Positions 33,820 through 42,829 of a DNA stretch of 60,213 nt are shown piece after piece. The stretch comes from Saprospiraceae bacterium (GTDB lineage Bacteria > Bacteroidota > Bacteroidia > Chitinophagales > Saprospiraceae), in NCBI GenBank assembly GCA_028280415.1, contig JANQLV010000066.1, positions 1 through 60,213 on the forward strand, written 5' to 3'. A program made the position numbers and the translations under genes. The notes under the pieces are model-generated. The model was not told the origin of the DNA. It was given only the letters and a program-made list of their open reading frames with translations, and did not search any database. Position 1 is the stretch's first letter. Each line of letters begins with the position of its first letter.

Positions 33820-34389
33820 TTGAAGTTTCCTAAGATCATTTTGGCTTCAAAATCTCCCCGGAGAAGCCAGCTTTTGCACGATGCTGGTTTTACATTCGAG
33901 ATCAGGACTACAGAAGTCGAAGAAGTTTATCCTCCCGATTTAGCTCCCAGACTAGTGCCGGAGTTTCTAGCACGCAAAAAGGCCCGGGCCTCGATGCATT
34001 TTTTGCAGGATGATGAAGTATTATTGACTGCCGATAGCATCGTTATTTTGGGGAATCAAATTTTTGAAAAACCAAAGGACAAAGCTGATGCCATCCGTAT
34101 CCTGAAAAGTCTAAGTGGAAATCAGCACGAAGTGATTACTGGTGTTTGTCTGAAATCATCGAAGCAAGAACGCTGTTTTTCGGGTTTGTCCAGTGTGTAT
34201 TTTGACGAATTAAGCGAAGAAGAAATCGAATACTATATAGAGACCTATCAACCTTTTGACAAAGCTGGTTCTTACGGTATTCAGGAATGGATCGGCCTGT
34301 GTAAAATCCGTAAAATTGAAGGGACCTATGCCAATATTATGGGTTTACCGGTAGATTTAGTCTACAAAGAACTACAACATTTCAAATAG
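33820..34389 (+). CDS. maf: Maf family nucleoside-triphosphate pyrophosphatase
   Basis: The protein has 189 residues. 'ILASKSPRRSQLL' is the nucleotide-binding signature of Maf/HAM1-like enzymes. 'LTADSIVI' supplies the catalytic Asp, and 'PFDKAGSYGIQEW' plus 'TYANIMGLPVDLVY' are the conserved Maf end motifs. The enzyme hydrolyses dTTP/UTP or modified nucleotides. The start is a TTG at 33820, six bases after the upstream stop. It is the last gene of the fdx-iscX-kdsC-ubiA-like-maf run. Confidence 0.92.
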   Translation: MKFPKIILASKSPRRSQLLHDAGFTFEIRTTEVEEVYPPDLAPRLVPEFLARKKARASMHFLQDDEVLLTADSIVILGNQIFEKPKDKADAIRILKSLSGNQHEVITGVCLKSSKQERCFSGLSSVYFDELSEEEIEYYIETYQPFDKAGSYGIQEWIGLCKIRKIEGTYANIMGLPVDLVYKELQHFK

Positions 34390-34492
34390 AAATTCTGTTT
34401 TTACCGGATAAGCTTCGACTCCGGATGTTTTTTTGCTGGCAGACAGTATTTCAAAATAATGATTGACCGCCATTTTGAAATCAAACCGGAAT

Positions 34493-35254
34493 TTATTCCA
34501 TCAATATCGCTTCCTTCTTTAACCTCCCTGCCATTTTTTCTCCAAGAAACCGGTCTATCCCATAACGCATCGCATAAAGTAAGGGAATAAGCAGGATTGC
34601 CATTAGCAGTTTGTAGACATAATTGTTGGTACCAACCTCAAAGAATAGACTCAGTTCCCATTTCGCAGGTCCCAAAACAAAAGCGATATACAAGACTATA
34701 AAACTGTCAAACAACTGTGATACAACCGTAGATAAAGTTGCTCTTAACCATACTTTTTGCTCGCCCAACCATTTTCTGACTCTAAAAAACACATGAGCAT
34801 CAATCAATTGTCCAATCAAAAAGGCAATTAAAGACCCCACTATTATCCAATTACTCTGCCCAAATACACTCGCAAAAGCCAATTGCATGTCTTTTACTCC
34901 CTGAGCTTCATTCTGAGTAATCCAGAAATCGGCCGGTGACATCCTGATCGCCAGGTATATCATAATGAAAGCATAGGAAATCAGTCCCGCTGTCAGATAG
35001 GATAGCAATCTTACGCCCCGTATTCCGTAGTATTCGTTAATCAAATCCGTCATAATAAATACAATCGGCCAAAGCAGTGTGCCGGCCGAAAACATATAGG
35101 GTTCGTTATTTCCAAAAAACGGGGCAGTTCCCAAAGTATTCTCTAAAGCAAATATTTTTACTCCAATGAACTCAGCTACTAAAGCATTTGCCACAAAAAA
35201 ACCACCGAGTATGATAAATAGCCTTAGCCCTTTATTGTCAATCTGTTTCTTCAT
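34493..35254 (-). CDS. Queuosine precursor transporter (YhhQ/QPTR family)
   Basis: The protein has 253 residues and six to seven membrane helices. The family motifs are 'GGFFVANALVAEFIGVKIF', 'FSAGTLLWPIVFIMTDLINEYYG', 'IAFLIGQLIDAHVFFRVRKW' and 'RATLSTVVSQLFDSFIVLYI'. It imports preQ0/preQ1 for tRNA queuosine. I looked upstream (35255-35350) for a preQ1 riboswitch and saw none. It is divergent from hscA. Confidence 0.92.
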   Translation of the reverse strand: MKKQIDNKGLRLFIILGGFFVANALVAEFIGVKIFALENTLGTAPFFGNNEPYMFSAGTLLWPIVFIMTDLINEYYGIRGVRLLSYLTAGLISYAFIMIYLAIRMSPADFWITQNEAQGVKDMQLAFASVFGQSNWIIVGSLIAFLIGQLIDAHVFFRVRKWLGEQKVWLRATLSTVVSQLFDSFIVLYIAFVLGPAKWELSLFFEVGTNNYVYKLLMAILLIPLLYAMRYGIDRFLGEKMAGRLKKEAILME

Positions 35255-35479
35255 CTTGTACGGAAAAGGTAAAGTTTTGAAGTTTCAATTTTCTGATTTT
35301 GGAATATTTTCACAAGGACAGGGCTTCAAGGTAACAGAACTTTACTAAATATCAAAATTCATCGGCCTTAGGCCCTATGTCAAGTAAAATAATTTAAACA
35401 AACTTCCTTTTATAAAGTTAAACTAATAGTCTTTGGCAATCTATTATGTATTGATAGGATATTTGGTACATTTTGTAAT

Positions 35480-35487
35480 TATATTTG
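35480..35487 (+). promoter_or_regulatory. Putative -7 element of hscA
   Basis: TATATTTG matches TAnnTTTG, 37 bases before the hscA start codon at 35525. A TTTG at 35462-35465 is only 14 bases upstream; an alternative pair is TTTG 35432-35435 with GATATTTG 35458-35465. Confidence 0.45.
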
Positions 35488-35524
35488 CCGACCGAAATGG
35501 AAAAACCTAGGAACAGAAATTGAT

Positions 35525-37390
35525 ATGGCAAAAATCTCAATCAACATAAAAGAAGGTAAAGTCGCTCAGGAAGCGGACCTTATCATTGGTATTGATCTGG
35601 GCACAACGAATAGTCTGGTCGCAGTAATGGAAAATGGTCATCCCAAAGCGGTAAAGGGAAAAGATGGAAAAAACACACTCGTTCCATCCATTATTCATTT
35701 CTCTACAGCAACGGATGTTCTGATCGGAGATGATGCAAAGGAAAAATTAGTCAGTGATCCCCAGAATACAATTTACTCCGTCAAGCGCTTAATGGGTAAA
35801 TCTTATCACGATATCGAGTCTTTTGAAAAATATTTTGGTTATAAGATTATCGATGAAGATCAGGATAGCCTCGTAAAAATCCGGGTTAAGGACAAATTTT
35901 ATTCTCCCATCGAATTGTCCGGAATGATTCTAAAAGCTCTGAAACACCGTATTGAGCAATCTATTGGAAAACCGGTGAGTAAAGCAGTGATTACTGTTCC
36001 CGCTTATTTCAATGATGCCCAGCGCCAGGCTACGCGCGATGCCGGAAAGCTCGCGGGGCTTGATGTACTCAGGATCGTCAATGAACCTACCGCGGCCAGC
36101 CTTGCTTACGGTATTGGCATTGCACCGGAAGCGGCTCAGAAAATTGCAGTGTATGATCTCGGTGGGGGTACTTTTGATATTTCCATTCTCCAGATTCAGG
36201 ATGGGATCTTTGAAGTTTTGTCTACCAACGGAAATACTTTCCTCGGTGGCGACGATATAGACCGGGCTATTATTGATTACTGGTTAGAAATCAATAATCT
36301 GGACGACAGTGTACTCAGCGATGATAAAAACCTAAGTCAGGAACTGAGGCTTTTAGCCGAAGAGGCCAAAAAAATGGTATCGCTTAGCCAAAACTCCTTT
36401 AAAAGGAAATTAAAATTTTTCAACTGTCAAATTTCTCCCGAAAAACTGAACGAACTGGTTTTATCAATTGCTAAGCAAACCATTGATTGTTGTAAACAGG
36501 CACTAAAAGATGCCGGCCTCTCTACAGCAGATATCGACCATGTTATTATGGTTGGTGGTTCTACCCGGATTCCGCTGATCAAAAAAGTAGTCAGCGATTT
36601 TTTTCAGAAAGAAGTACATGATAAACTCGACCCCGATGAGGTCGTAGCCCTGGGCGCTGCAGTACAGGCAGATATACTTGCCGGAAACCAGAAAGATATA
36701 CTGCTCCTCGATATCACGCCTCTATCCCTGGGAATTGAAACTATTGGAGGCCTAATGGATACGATCATTCCCCGTAATTCGAAAGTACCCGCCAAAGCCG
36801 GCCGACAATATACAACCTCTGTAGATGGACAAACTAATTTGAAAGTTTCCGTTTTTCAGGGAGAGCGCGACTTAGTTCAGCATAATCGCAAACTCGGTGA
36901 GTTTATCCTGCGGGGCATTCCTCCCATGCCCGCCGGTATTCCCAAAATAGAGATTCATTTTATCCTCGATGCAGACGGTATTCTTACTGTAAAAGCCAAA
37001 GAGTTACGCTCCGGAGTAGAGCAAAAGATCGAAATTCGTTCGCAGTATGGATTGAGCGAAGAAGAAATGGCTATGATGCTACTCGATTCGATTGAACATG
37101 CTCAGTCGGATATGGACACCCGGGCATTGCTCGAAGCACGTAATGAAGCGAATAATATTATCCTTTCTTCTGATAAATTCCTGGAACAAAACAAGGAAAT
37201 CCTCAGCGAAGAAGAAATCAAAACCATCCTGGAATATGTCGATCACTTAAAAACTGCAGTAAAAGGAGAAAATAAGGACTTGATTAATAAGACGATGGAC
37301 GAATTGAATGTCTATACGACCCCTCTGGCTCATCGCGCACTGGATCACAATATAGCTGATAGTTTGAAAGGGAAAAAAGTTGATGGATAA
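35525..37390 (+). CDS. hscA: Hsp70-type Fe-S assembly chaperone HscA
   Basis: The protein has 621 residues, the usual HscA length. The N-terminal 'ISINIKEGKVAQEADLIIGI' leads into the actin-like ATPase: phosphate-1 'GIDLGTTNSLV', 'VPAYFNDAQRQATRDAGKLA', 'NEPTAASLAYG', phosphate-2 'YDLGGGTFDIS' and adenosine 'VIMVGGSTRIP'. The substrate-binding domain has the linker 'DILLLDITPLSLGIET', and the C-terminal lid is shorter than in DnaK. HscA drives cluster transfer from IscU. fdx and iscX are close by, but the co-chaperone hscB and scaffold iscU are not in the window. Confidence 0.9.
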   Translation: MAKISINIKEGKVAQEADLIIGIDLGTTNSLVAVMENGHPKAVKGKDGKNTLVPSIIHFSTATDVLIGDDAKEKLVSDPQNTIYSVKRLMGKSYHDIESFEKYFGYKIIDEDQDSLVKIRVKDKFYSPIELSGMILKALKHRIEQSIGKPVSKAVITVPAYFNDAQRQATRDAGKLAGLDVLRIVNEPTAASLAYGIGIAPEAAQKIAVYDLGGGTFDISILQIQDGIFEVLSTNGNTFLGGDDIDRAIIDYWLEINNLDDSVLSDDKNLSQELRLLAEEAKKMVSLSQNSFKRKLKFFNCQISPEKLNELVLSIAKQTIDCCKQALKDAGLSTADIDHVIMVGGSTRIPLIKKVVSDFFQKEVHDKLDPDEVVALGAAVQADILAGNQKDILLLDITPLSLGIETIGGLMDTIIPRNSKVPAKAGRQYTTSVDGQTNLKVSVFQGERDLVQHNRKLGEFILRGIPPMPAGIPKIEIHFILDADGILTVKAKELRSGVEQKIEIRSQYGLSEEEMAMMLLDSIEHAQSDMDTRALLEARNEANNIILSSDKFLEQNKEILSEEEIKTILEYVDHLKTAVKGENKDLINKTMDELNVYTTPLAHRALDHNIADSLKGKKVDG

Positions 37391-37456
37391 GAGTTAAATA
37401 GGCTTGAAGTATAAGGTTCATCAAACAGGAATTCCGCGACTAATCACAAGAATACG

Positions 37457-37464
37457 TACCTTTG
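37457..37464 (+). promoter_or_regulatory. Putative -7 element that fixes the start of the next gene
   Basis: TACCTTTG matches TAnnTTTG and overlaps the most upstream TTG start of the following frame. Translation should therefore begin at the ATG at 37489, which is preceded by GGAG (37480-37483). Confidence 0.5.
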
Positions 37465-37488
37465 TATGTGAATTTACATTGGAGAAGT

Positions 37489-38622
37489 ATGTATTATAGC
37501 TTTGCAAGGAAATTATTCTCAGGAATATTGCTCTCATTAATGCTAACCGGCATGCTGAGCGCACAGATGAAGGAAGATATCCGGGAAGAAATTGAAAAGA
37601 TCATTTATTACGATACAGATGTCCTGCAAAAAGAAATTCCCGGTTTTTCAATTGCTTTACTCTATCAGGATTCGGTTTTCACCTTTCATTATGGCTATAC
37701 TTCTTTTGCTCAAAAACAAAAACTGGAGGATAGCACTATATTCGAAATAGGAGGTTTAACCAAAGTATTTACTGCTTCCCTAATTGAAGTTTTGGTCCAG
37801 GACGGTCTTTTGGAATACGATAAACCTTTTAACAGTTATCTCGATAGCATCCATCGCAATGCATCTCTCAATCACATTACTATTGCAGATTTGGTTTGTC
37901 ACCGCGCCGGATTACCAAAGCTGCCAAGTGAATTTGGCATTAAGGAAAAAGAACCTAATAATCCTTATGCTTATTATACCAAAGAGGATTTACTGAATTT
38001 CTATAAAAATTATACCCCTGACGAAGAAAAGCGAAAATACTTTTATTCCAGCCTCAATTATGCTCTACTGGAAATAGCAATTGAAAATGTTAGCAGGAAA
38101 AACTACGAATCCATATTAAAGGAAAAGATTCTGACGCCCCTGACTTTGCAAGAAACATTTATTCGTTTAGATCAAAAATCGGGTAAGATGCCCGTTCCAG
38201 GCTTTTCCATTGGGAAAAATCAAATGCCGGTCTTGAAGTTTCAGTCTTTTTCGGCCTCTGAAGGGCTCAAAACGACAATAAGGGATTTGGTCAGGTTCTT
38301 AAGGGTTAATATGGGTGCTTTGGAAGCATCGTATAGCAAAATTTTTGAAAATATTCATCAACCTGTCTATGAAACCGAAATAAATAAATATGCAAAAGTT
38401 GCAAAAGGCTGGCATGTTGTAGAACTTAAAAAGTATTATAATGTTATATTGCATTCCGGATCGACAAATGGTCACAGGGCATATATTGGTTTTGTAAAAG
38501 AAACCCAAACCGGTGTGGTTGTACTTTCGAATTCTGAACATAGCATGGATGGACTTGGTTTTCTAATCCTTCGTATGCTTAACCACAACTGGAAAAAGAA
38601 AAAGAGCAAAAAAAAGAGATAG
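37489..38622 (+). CDS. Serine-hydrolase (class C beta-lactamase fold) protein lacking the catalytic serine
   Basis: From the ATG at 37489 the protein has 377 residues and starts with a signal peptide (YYSFARKLFSGILLSLMLTG..SAQ). It follows the beta-lactamase/serine hydrolase family throughout: 'IPGFSIALLYQDSVFTFHYG', 'ITIADLVCHRAGLPKL', 'LTPLTLQETFI' and 'HSGSTNGHRAYIGFV' (the HxG box). The SxxK box, however, reads G-L-T-K (codons 37753-37764, GGT where Ser is expected), and the YxN box reads Y-S-S. A catalytically dead, possibly binding, paralogue is the simplest reading. It ends in a poly-basic tail (KKKKSKKKR). Confidence 0.85.
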   Translation: MYYSFARKLFSGILLSLMLTGMLSAQMKEDIREEIEKIIYYDTDVLQKEIPGFSIALLYQDSVFTFHYGYTSFAQKQKLEDSTIFEIGGLTKVFTASLIEVLVQDGLLEYDKPFNSYLDSIHRNASLNHITIADLVCHRAGLPKLPSEFGIKEKEPNNPYAYYTKEDLLNFYKNYTPDEEKRKYFYSSLNYALLEIAIENVSRKNYESILKEKILTPLTLQETFIRLDQKSGKMPVPGFSIGKNQMPVLKFQSFSASEGLKTTIRDLVRFLRVNMGALEASYSKIFENIHQPVYETEINKYAKVAKGWHVVELKKYYNVILHSGSTNGHRAYIGFVKETQTGVVVLSNSEHSMDGLGFLILRMLNHNWKKKKSKKKR

Positions 38623-38728
38623 CAGGATAAAAACCGAATTCAACATTCATATATCTACCTATCCGCTATCCATATAAACAACGTACGTTTAACCTTCTGT
38701 TTTAAATACAGAGCAATACACTCGTGTT

Positions 38729-39631
38729 ATGGTTAAATACATGCGAGATACTAAAAAAAAGCGATTAAAATTTATCGTCAATCCTTTCGCGGGGATTGGA
38801 AATAAAAAGAATTTTCGAAAGCAGCTGAAAAAGCATCTTGATCATACTCTTTTCGAGTATCAGGTAGAATATACTACCTCCCCCGGACATGGAGCAGCTA
38901 TTGCCCATCAGTCGATCAAAGATGATTTCGATATTATTATTGCCGTTGGAGGGGATGGCTCTGTGAATGAAATTGCTTCGGCTATGGTCGGAACCAATAA
39001 AATACTCGGAATCATTCCTGCGGGTTCAGGTAATGGCCTGGCAACCTATTTTGGCTATAGTCGAAATATTCGAAAAGCCATAAATAGTCTGAATAAGGCT
39101 ACAGTGGTTAAAGTGGATACCGGCATGCTGAATGATCGCCCGTTTTTCAATGTCGCCGGCCTTGGATTCGATGCCTGGGTAGCCTATAAAACCAAAAAAA
39201 GTACCTTTAGAGGTTTCTTCGGTTATATGCTCACAGCAATCAGGGAAACTTTTGCATATCGTCTGAAAAACTATACTATCAAGCTGGATGATCAGGTAAT
39301 TCAACGCAAATGCCTTTGTATCGAAGTAGCTAATGCAACCATGTTTGGTTATAATATGAAAATCGCCCCATTAGCCAAGGCAGACGACGGTTTATTGGAT
39401 GTGGTCATTATAAAAAATGCTCCAAAGCTGCGTTATTTTCTTTCCATTTTCAGATTTCCTTTTGGCAGTATTCACAAAAGCCGTTTAGTAGAATATTATA
39501 GTGCCAAAGCCGTTGAAATTATCCCTCATGAGGAATGTGCTGCACACATTGATGGGGAAGGTTTCATGGTAAAAGACAATTTGTATTTTTCTTTAAAAAA
39601 TCTATCTTTGTTGGTACTCAAACCTCTTTAA
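38729..39631 (+). CDS. Diacylglycerol/sphingosine-kinase family lipid kinase (YegS-like)
   Basis: The protein has 300 residues. The nucleotide loop G74-G-D-G-S-V-N-E81 in 'AVGGDGSVNE' and 'IPAGSGNGLATY' are the DAGK catalytic-domain signatures. 'FNVAGLGFDAWVAYKT' and 'ADDGLLDVVIIKNA' complete the YegS/BmrU pattern. It phosphorylates a lipid alcohol at the membrane; whether the substrate is diacylglycerol or a sphingoid base (common in Bacteroidota) is open. Met5 (38741) is an alternative start. It is a single gene. Confidence 0.9.
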   Translation: MVKYMRDTKKKRLKFIVNPFAGIGNKKNFRKQLKKHLDHTLFEYQVEYTTSPGHGAAIAHQSIKDDFDIIIAVGGDGSVNEIASAMVGTNKILGIIPAGSGNGLATYFGYSRNIRKAINSLNKATVVKVDTGMLNDRPFFNVAGLGFDAWVAYKTKKSTFRGFFGYMLTAIRETFAYRLKNYTIKLDDQVIQRKCLCIEVANATMFGYNMKIAPLAKADDGLLDVVIIKNAPKLRYFLSIFRFPFGSIHKSRLVEYYSAKAVEIIPHEECAAHIDGEGFMVKDNLYFSLKNLSLLVLKPL

Positions 39632-39811
39632 AAGACTCTTTTGCAGATGGTAAATAGCAAAGATCCCGGAGGGATGTCACATTTGAAAGCGACTTTAACA
39701 AAGCATTAGTTTAAGGCTTAGACAGGTATAGTTTAGTGTCAAACCATTAATTCCCGTTTAAGCATAGTACATTTTCAATACTAGAATATTACCCTAGTAA
39801 AAATAACCAAT

Positions 39812-40165
39812 ATGAGTAAGAAGAAGACCAAAAAAAACCGTATCGGAGTGGTTTACTCCTCTAACCCAAACTTCGATTATACATACGGTGCGGGAGATGA
39901 GGAGGCTGATGTTCCCCCCGAGGATCAGAACCTCCGAATCTTCCTTGACAGAAAAAAGCGCAAGGGGAAAGAGGTAACACTGATTACGGGGTTCGAAGGT
40001 TCGGATGATACGCTGAAAGAGCTGGGAAGTTTTCTAAAATCGAAATGTGGCGTTGGTGGTTCGGTTAAAGATGGAGAAATTATTATACAGGGAAATCACC
40101 GGGATAAAGTACTACAACTACTATTGGATAAAGGATATCGCAAAACCAAAAAGGCTGGTGGTTAA
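39812..40165 (+). CDS. SUI1/eIF1-like translation factor (YciH family)
   Basis: The protein has 117 residues. A basic N-terminus is followed by the SUI1 fold at about 41-114: 'LRIFLDRKKRKGKEVTLITG', 'LKELGSFLKSKCGVGGSVKD' and 'EIIIQGNHRDKVLQLLLDKG', all conserved positions for YciH/SUI1. In bacteria this factor can influence initiation fidelity. Its stop codon lies 2 bases from the prmC stop codon; the two genes converge. Confidence 0.92.
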   Translation: MSKKKTKKNRIGVVYSSNPNFDYTYGAGDEEADVPPEDQNLRIFLDRKKRKGKEVTLITGFEGSDDTLKELGSFLKSKCGVGGSVKDGEIIIQGNHRDKVLQLLLDKGYRKTKKAGG

Positions 40166-40166
40166 T

Positions 40167-41024
40167 CTAAGCCGGCATCCACTCTCCCCTGATCATTCTG
40201 TCCTTTCCATTCAAATCTTTCCGCAATTCTATATTGATATAGCCTAATTCATTCATTATTTCTACTACTGCCGGAGCATTAAATTCATTAGTTTCAAAGA
40301 ATAATTTTCCTCCTTCACGGAGATGTTGCCTTCCAAACTGACTAATCTTTCGATAAAAAATCAAAGGATCAGCTTCAGAAACAAATAAGGCTAAAGAAGG
40401 CTCAAAGGCTTTTACATTCAAAGGCATCATATTCAATTCGGAAGGCGGGATATAGGGAGGATTACTGACAATAACATCGAACTGCCCAAGTTGATCCCAA
40501 TTTTCACTTATCAGGATATTGTGATTAAAAAAGCGAATGGGAGCAAGATTCCTCAAGCTATTAGACTCCGCCGTTTCCAAAGCTTTTGTACTAACATCAG
40601 TAGCTGATACTTCGAGGATCGGCCGGTTTTTTTTTAAACTTATAGCAATGCAGCCACTACCTGTCCCAATATCGAGTACCCTGTACAACGGTTGGTAAAT
40701 ACTGGCCTTTAATTCTTCCAAAATCCAATAAACCAGTTCTTCTGTCTCCGGCCGGGGTATTAACACACTGGGGTTAACATTGAATTTGAGGCCATAGAAA
40801 TCAGCCTGTCCCAAAATGTATTGCAGGGGTTCGTGACCTACCAGACGATTTTGAATCTCTTTTAACCTCCGGTCCGAATTCTTGGAAAATGCGCCTTCCT
40901 TTTCGAAATTGCTTATCCCAAATTCGTCTTCAAATACAATACGCGCCATGCTCAAAGCTTCCCTGACAGGGTAAACCCGGGCTATAGAATCACAAAATTG
41001 TTGATATGCCTGTTTAATCGTCAC
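40167..41024 (-). CDS. prmC: Release factor glutamine N5-methyltransferase
   Basis: The protein has 285 residues. The N-terminal helical domain contains 'PLQYILGQADFYGLKFNVNP', and the catalytic domain has 'VLDIGTGSGCIAISL' (SAM loop) and 'IVSNPPYIPPSE' (NPPY motif that positions the glutamine amide). It methylates the GGQ glutamine of peptide release factors 1 and 2. It starts 49 bases downstream of the aminotransferase gene stop and is co-directional, so they may form one transcript. Confidence 0.95.
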   Translation of the reverse strand: MTIKQAYQQFCDSIARVYPVREALSMARIVFEDEFGISNFEKEGAFSKNSDRRLKEIQNRLVGHEPLQYILGQADFYGLKFNVNPSVLIPRPETEELVYWILEELKASIYQPLYRVLDIGTGSGCIAISLKKNRPILEVSATDVSTKALETAESNSLRNLAPIRFFNHNILISENWDQLGQFDVIVSNPPYIPPSELNMMPLNVKAFEPSLALFVSEADPLIFYRKISQFGRQHLREGGKLFFETNEFNAPAVVEIMNELGYINIELRKDLNGKDRMIRGEWMPA

Positions 41025-41073
41025 GCTTGATATTTTGTAACTAGTGAAGTAGAAGAAAATCCAGATGTCCCAA

Positions 41074-42282
41074 TCAAGCTATTCCGGAATCCTTCTTCGC
41101 ATCCGCCTGTTCTATAATCGTCAATAATAAACTTCCCAATTCACTAATCTCTTCCATACTAATATTGAGCGGCGGTGCAATTCGGATACATTTTTCATTA
41201 AATAAAAAGAAGTCTGTAATGAAGCCCATTTCAAAACAGGTTTCCAGCACTTTTAGCGCAAATGCTTCTTCTCCAAAATCAATCGCCATCAGCAAGCCTG
41301 CGGCTCTGATCGCTTTAATTCTGGGATGTGTCAGCATGGATTGAAGTTTTTTGGATTTTTCAGCAACCTGGCTAATCAGCTTCTCTTCCAGAATACCTTC
41401 CAGCATTGCCATCCCGGCGGCACAACTAAGAGGATGTCCTCCAAAAGTGGATATAAAACCCAGCATTGGATTCCTGGACAATACCTCCAAAATCGCCCGA
41501 TCTGCAATAAGCCCTCCCAGAGGAAGCGTTCCTCCAAATGCTTTAGCGACCAGTAATACATCCGGAACAATCCCATATTGCTCAAAAGCAAAGAGTGTTC
41601 CCGTTCGGCCGAAACCAACCTGAATTTCGTCAAAAATCAATAAAGTGCCCGTTTCATCACATCGCTTGCGTAATGCCCGGATGAAGTCAGGTCTTCCAAT
41701 GCGCACACCCGGAGCAGCCTGAATGGGCTCGGTAATCACACAAGCCGTTTGTTCTGTGATTTTTTCCAAACTCCCAATGTCATTGAAATCCATATAACGA
41801 ATGCCGGGCATCAATGGATAATAACCAGTCTTGTATTTCATCTCACTCATCAGACTCATTGCGCCATTGGTGCTTCCGTGATAAGCTCCTTTACAGGAAA
41901 TAATTTCATGTCGCCCGGTATATCGTTTTGCCAGTTTCATCGCACCTTCAATAGCTTCTGATCCGCTATTTGTGTAAAAAACATTATTGAGTTTTTCGGG
42001 CAAATGCGCTACCAGCAATTTAGCGTAAAGCACCTGAGGCGCAAGGACAAATTCTCCATAAACCATCGGATGAAGATAATGAGCCGCCTGTTTTTGAATA
42101 GCTTTGACAATACGCTTGTCATTATGCCCCAAAGCACTCACACAAATTCCCGCAATAGCATCCAGATAACGCTTACCGGATTGGTCATACAGGTATATGC
42201 CTTCGGCCTTTTCCACCTGAACCATAGTAGGAAAAGAACTTGTCTGTCCAACATATTTTAAAAAATCTTCCTTCAAGGACAT
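41074..42282 (-). CDS. Class III pyridoxal-phosphate aminotransferase
   Basis: The protein has 402 residues. 'YTNSGSEAIEGAMKLAKRYT' binds PLP phosphate, 'LLIFDEIQVGFGRTG' carries the ring-contacting Asp, and K247 in 'LLVAKAFGG' is the Schiff-base lysine. It belongs to the acetylornithine/ornithine/4-aminobutyrate aminotransferase group. Ornithine, lysine or another omega-amine could be the substrate; no biosynthetic neighbours decide this. It lies upstream of prmC on the same strand. Confidence 0.9.
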   Translation of the reverse strand: MSLKEDFLKYVGQTSSFPTMVQVEKAEGIYLYDQSGKRYLDAIAGICVSALGHNDKRIVKAIQKQAAHYLHPMVYGEFVLAPQVLYAKLLVAHLPEKLNNVFYTNSGSEAIEGAMKLAKRYTGRHEIISCKGAYHGSTNGAMSLMSEMKYKTGYYPLMPGIRYMDFNDIGSLEKITEQTACVITEPIQAAPGVRIGRPDFIRALRKRCDETGTLLIFDEIQVGFGRTGTLFAFEQYGIVPDVLLVAKAFGGTLPLGGLIADRAILEVLSRNPMLGFISTFGGHPLSCAAGMAMLEGILEEKLISQVAEKSKKLQSMLTHPRIKAIRAAGLLMAIDFGEEAFALKVLETCFEMGFITDFFLFNEKCIRIAPPLNISMEEISELGSLLLTIIEQADAKKDSGIA

Positions 42283-42829
42283 GTTTGTTAGTTTTTCAAG
42301 ATTCGAATAATGCTATTTTTTAAAAAAAATAATTCGGCGATACAATAAAAAAACCAATAAAGAGTTTTATAGTTGTTTACTTCACAAAATAAACCTTCAT
42401 ACTATAGCATAGATTTACTTTTTAGAACATCCATTAAAATATAAACAACAGGAATCCCCAATTCCTGATAAAAAGTAAATCATTATGTATCGTACTCCTT
42501 CTGGAAATTCCGTAAACCGATTTAGTATAAATTTTATTGAGGTCAATACGCTGATTGAGGATCAAGATTTATCCCCCAAACTCAGAGGGCCCTAAGATTT
42601 ATAAATCCTCCCAAAACCGACTCCGAATATATCGGGCTTTGGTCATTCCCTCCAGGCTAGTCCCCAGAAACCTTCGTTTCCACCCCCCAAAATATTATCC
42701 CCTGTAGTAGTTTAGGGAGTTTATAATCCCGAACCACTTCATTTGGCGTATAAGTTCAGAGTAGCCCCCTCCTGTTCTGGGCTTCCCCCTAATTCCAAAA
42801 TTGCTTTCGGTAAAATCAATCATAGCCTA
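42283..42829. other. Intergenic region with a C-rich (plus strand) block
   Basis: The left part (42283-42470) is AT-rich. From about 42560 to 42800 the plus strand has many runs of 4-6 C, unlike the rest of the window. On the minus strand it can form short hairpins (GAAAC-GAAG-GTTTC; CCGA-TATAT-TCGG), and one frame reads 'MKWFGIINSLNYYRG', a stop, then about 32 codons ending 'SRFWEDL'. I cannot assign it to a gene or RNA family. Confidence 0.5.

Noticed and set aside
35255-35350. preQ1 riboswitch upstream of the queuosine-precursor transporter
   Set aside because: No preQ1-type pseudoknot core or A-rich tail pattern could be found on the minus strand.
37489-38622. Active beta-lactamase or D-alanyl carboxypeptidase
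   Set aside because: The nucleophile serine and the YxN asparagine are replaced, so activity is not supported.
42560-42800. RNase P, tmRNA or SRP RNA in the C-rich block
   Set aside because: None of the conserved cores of these RNAs is present on either strand.
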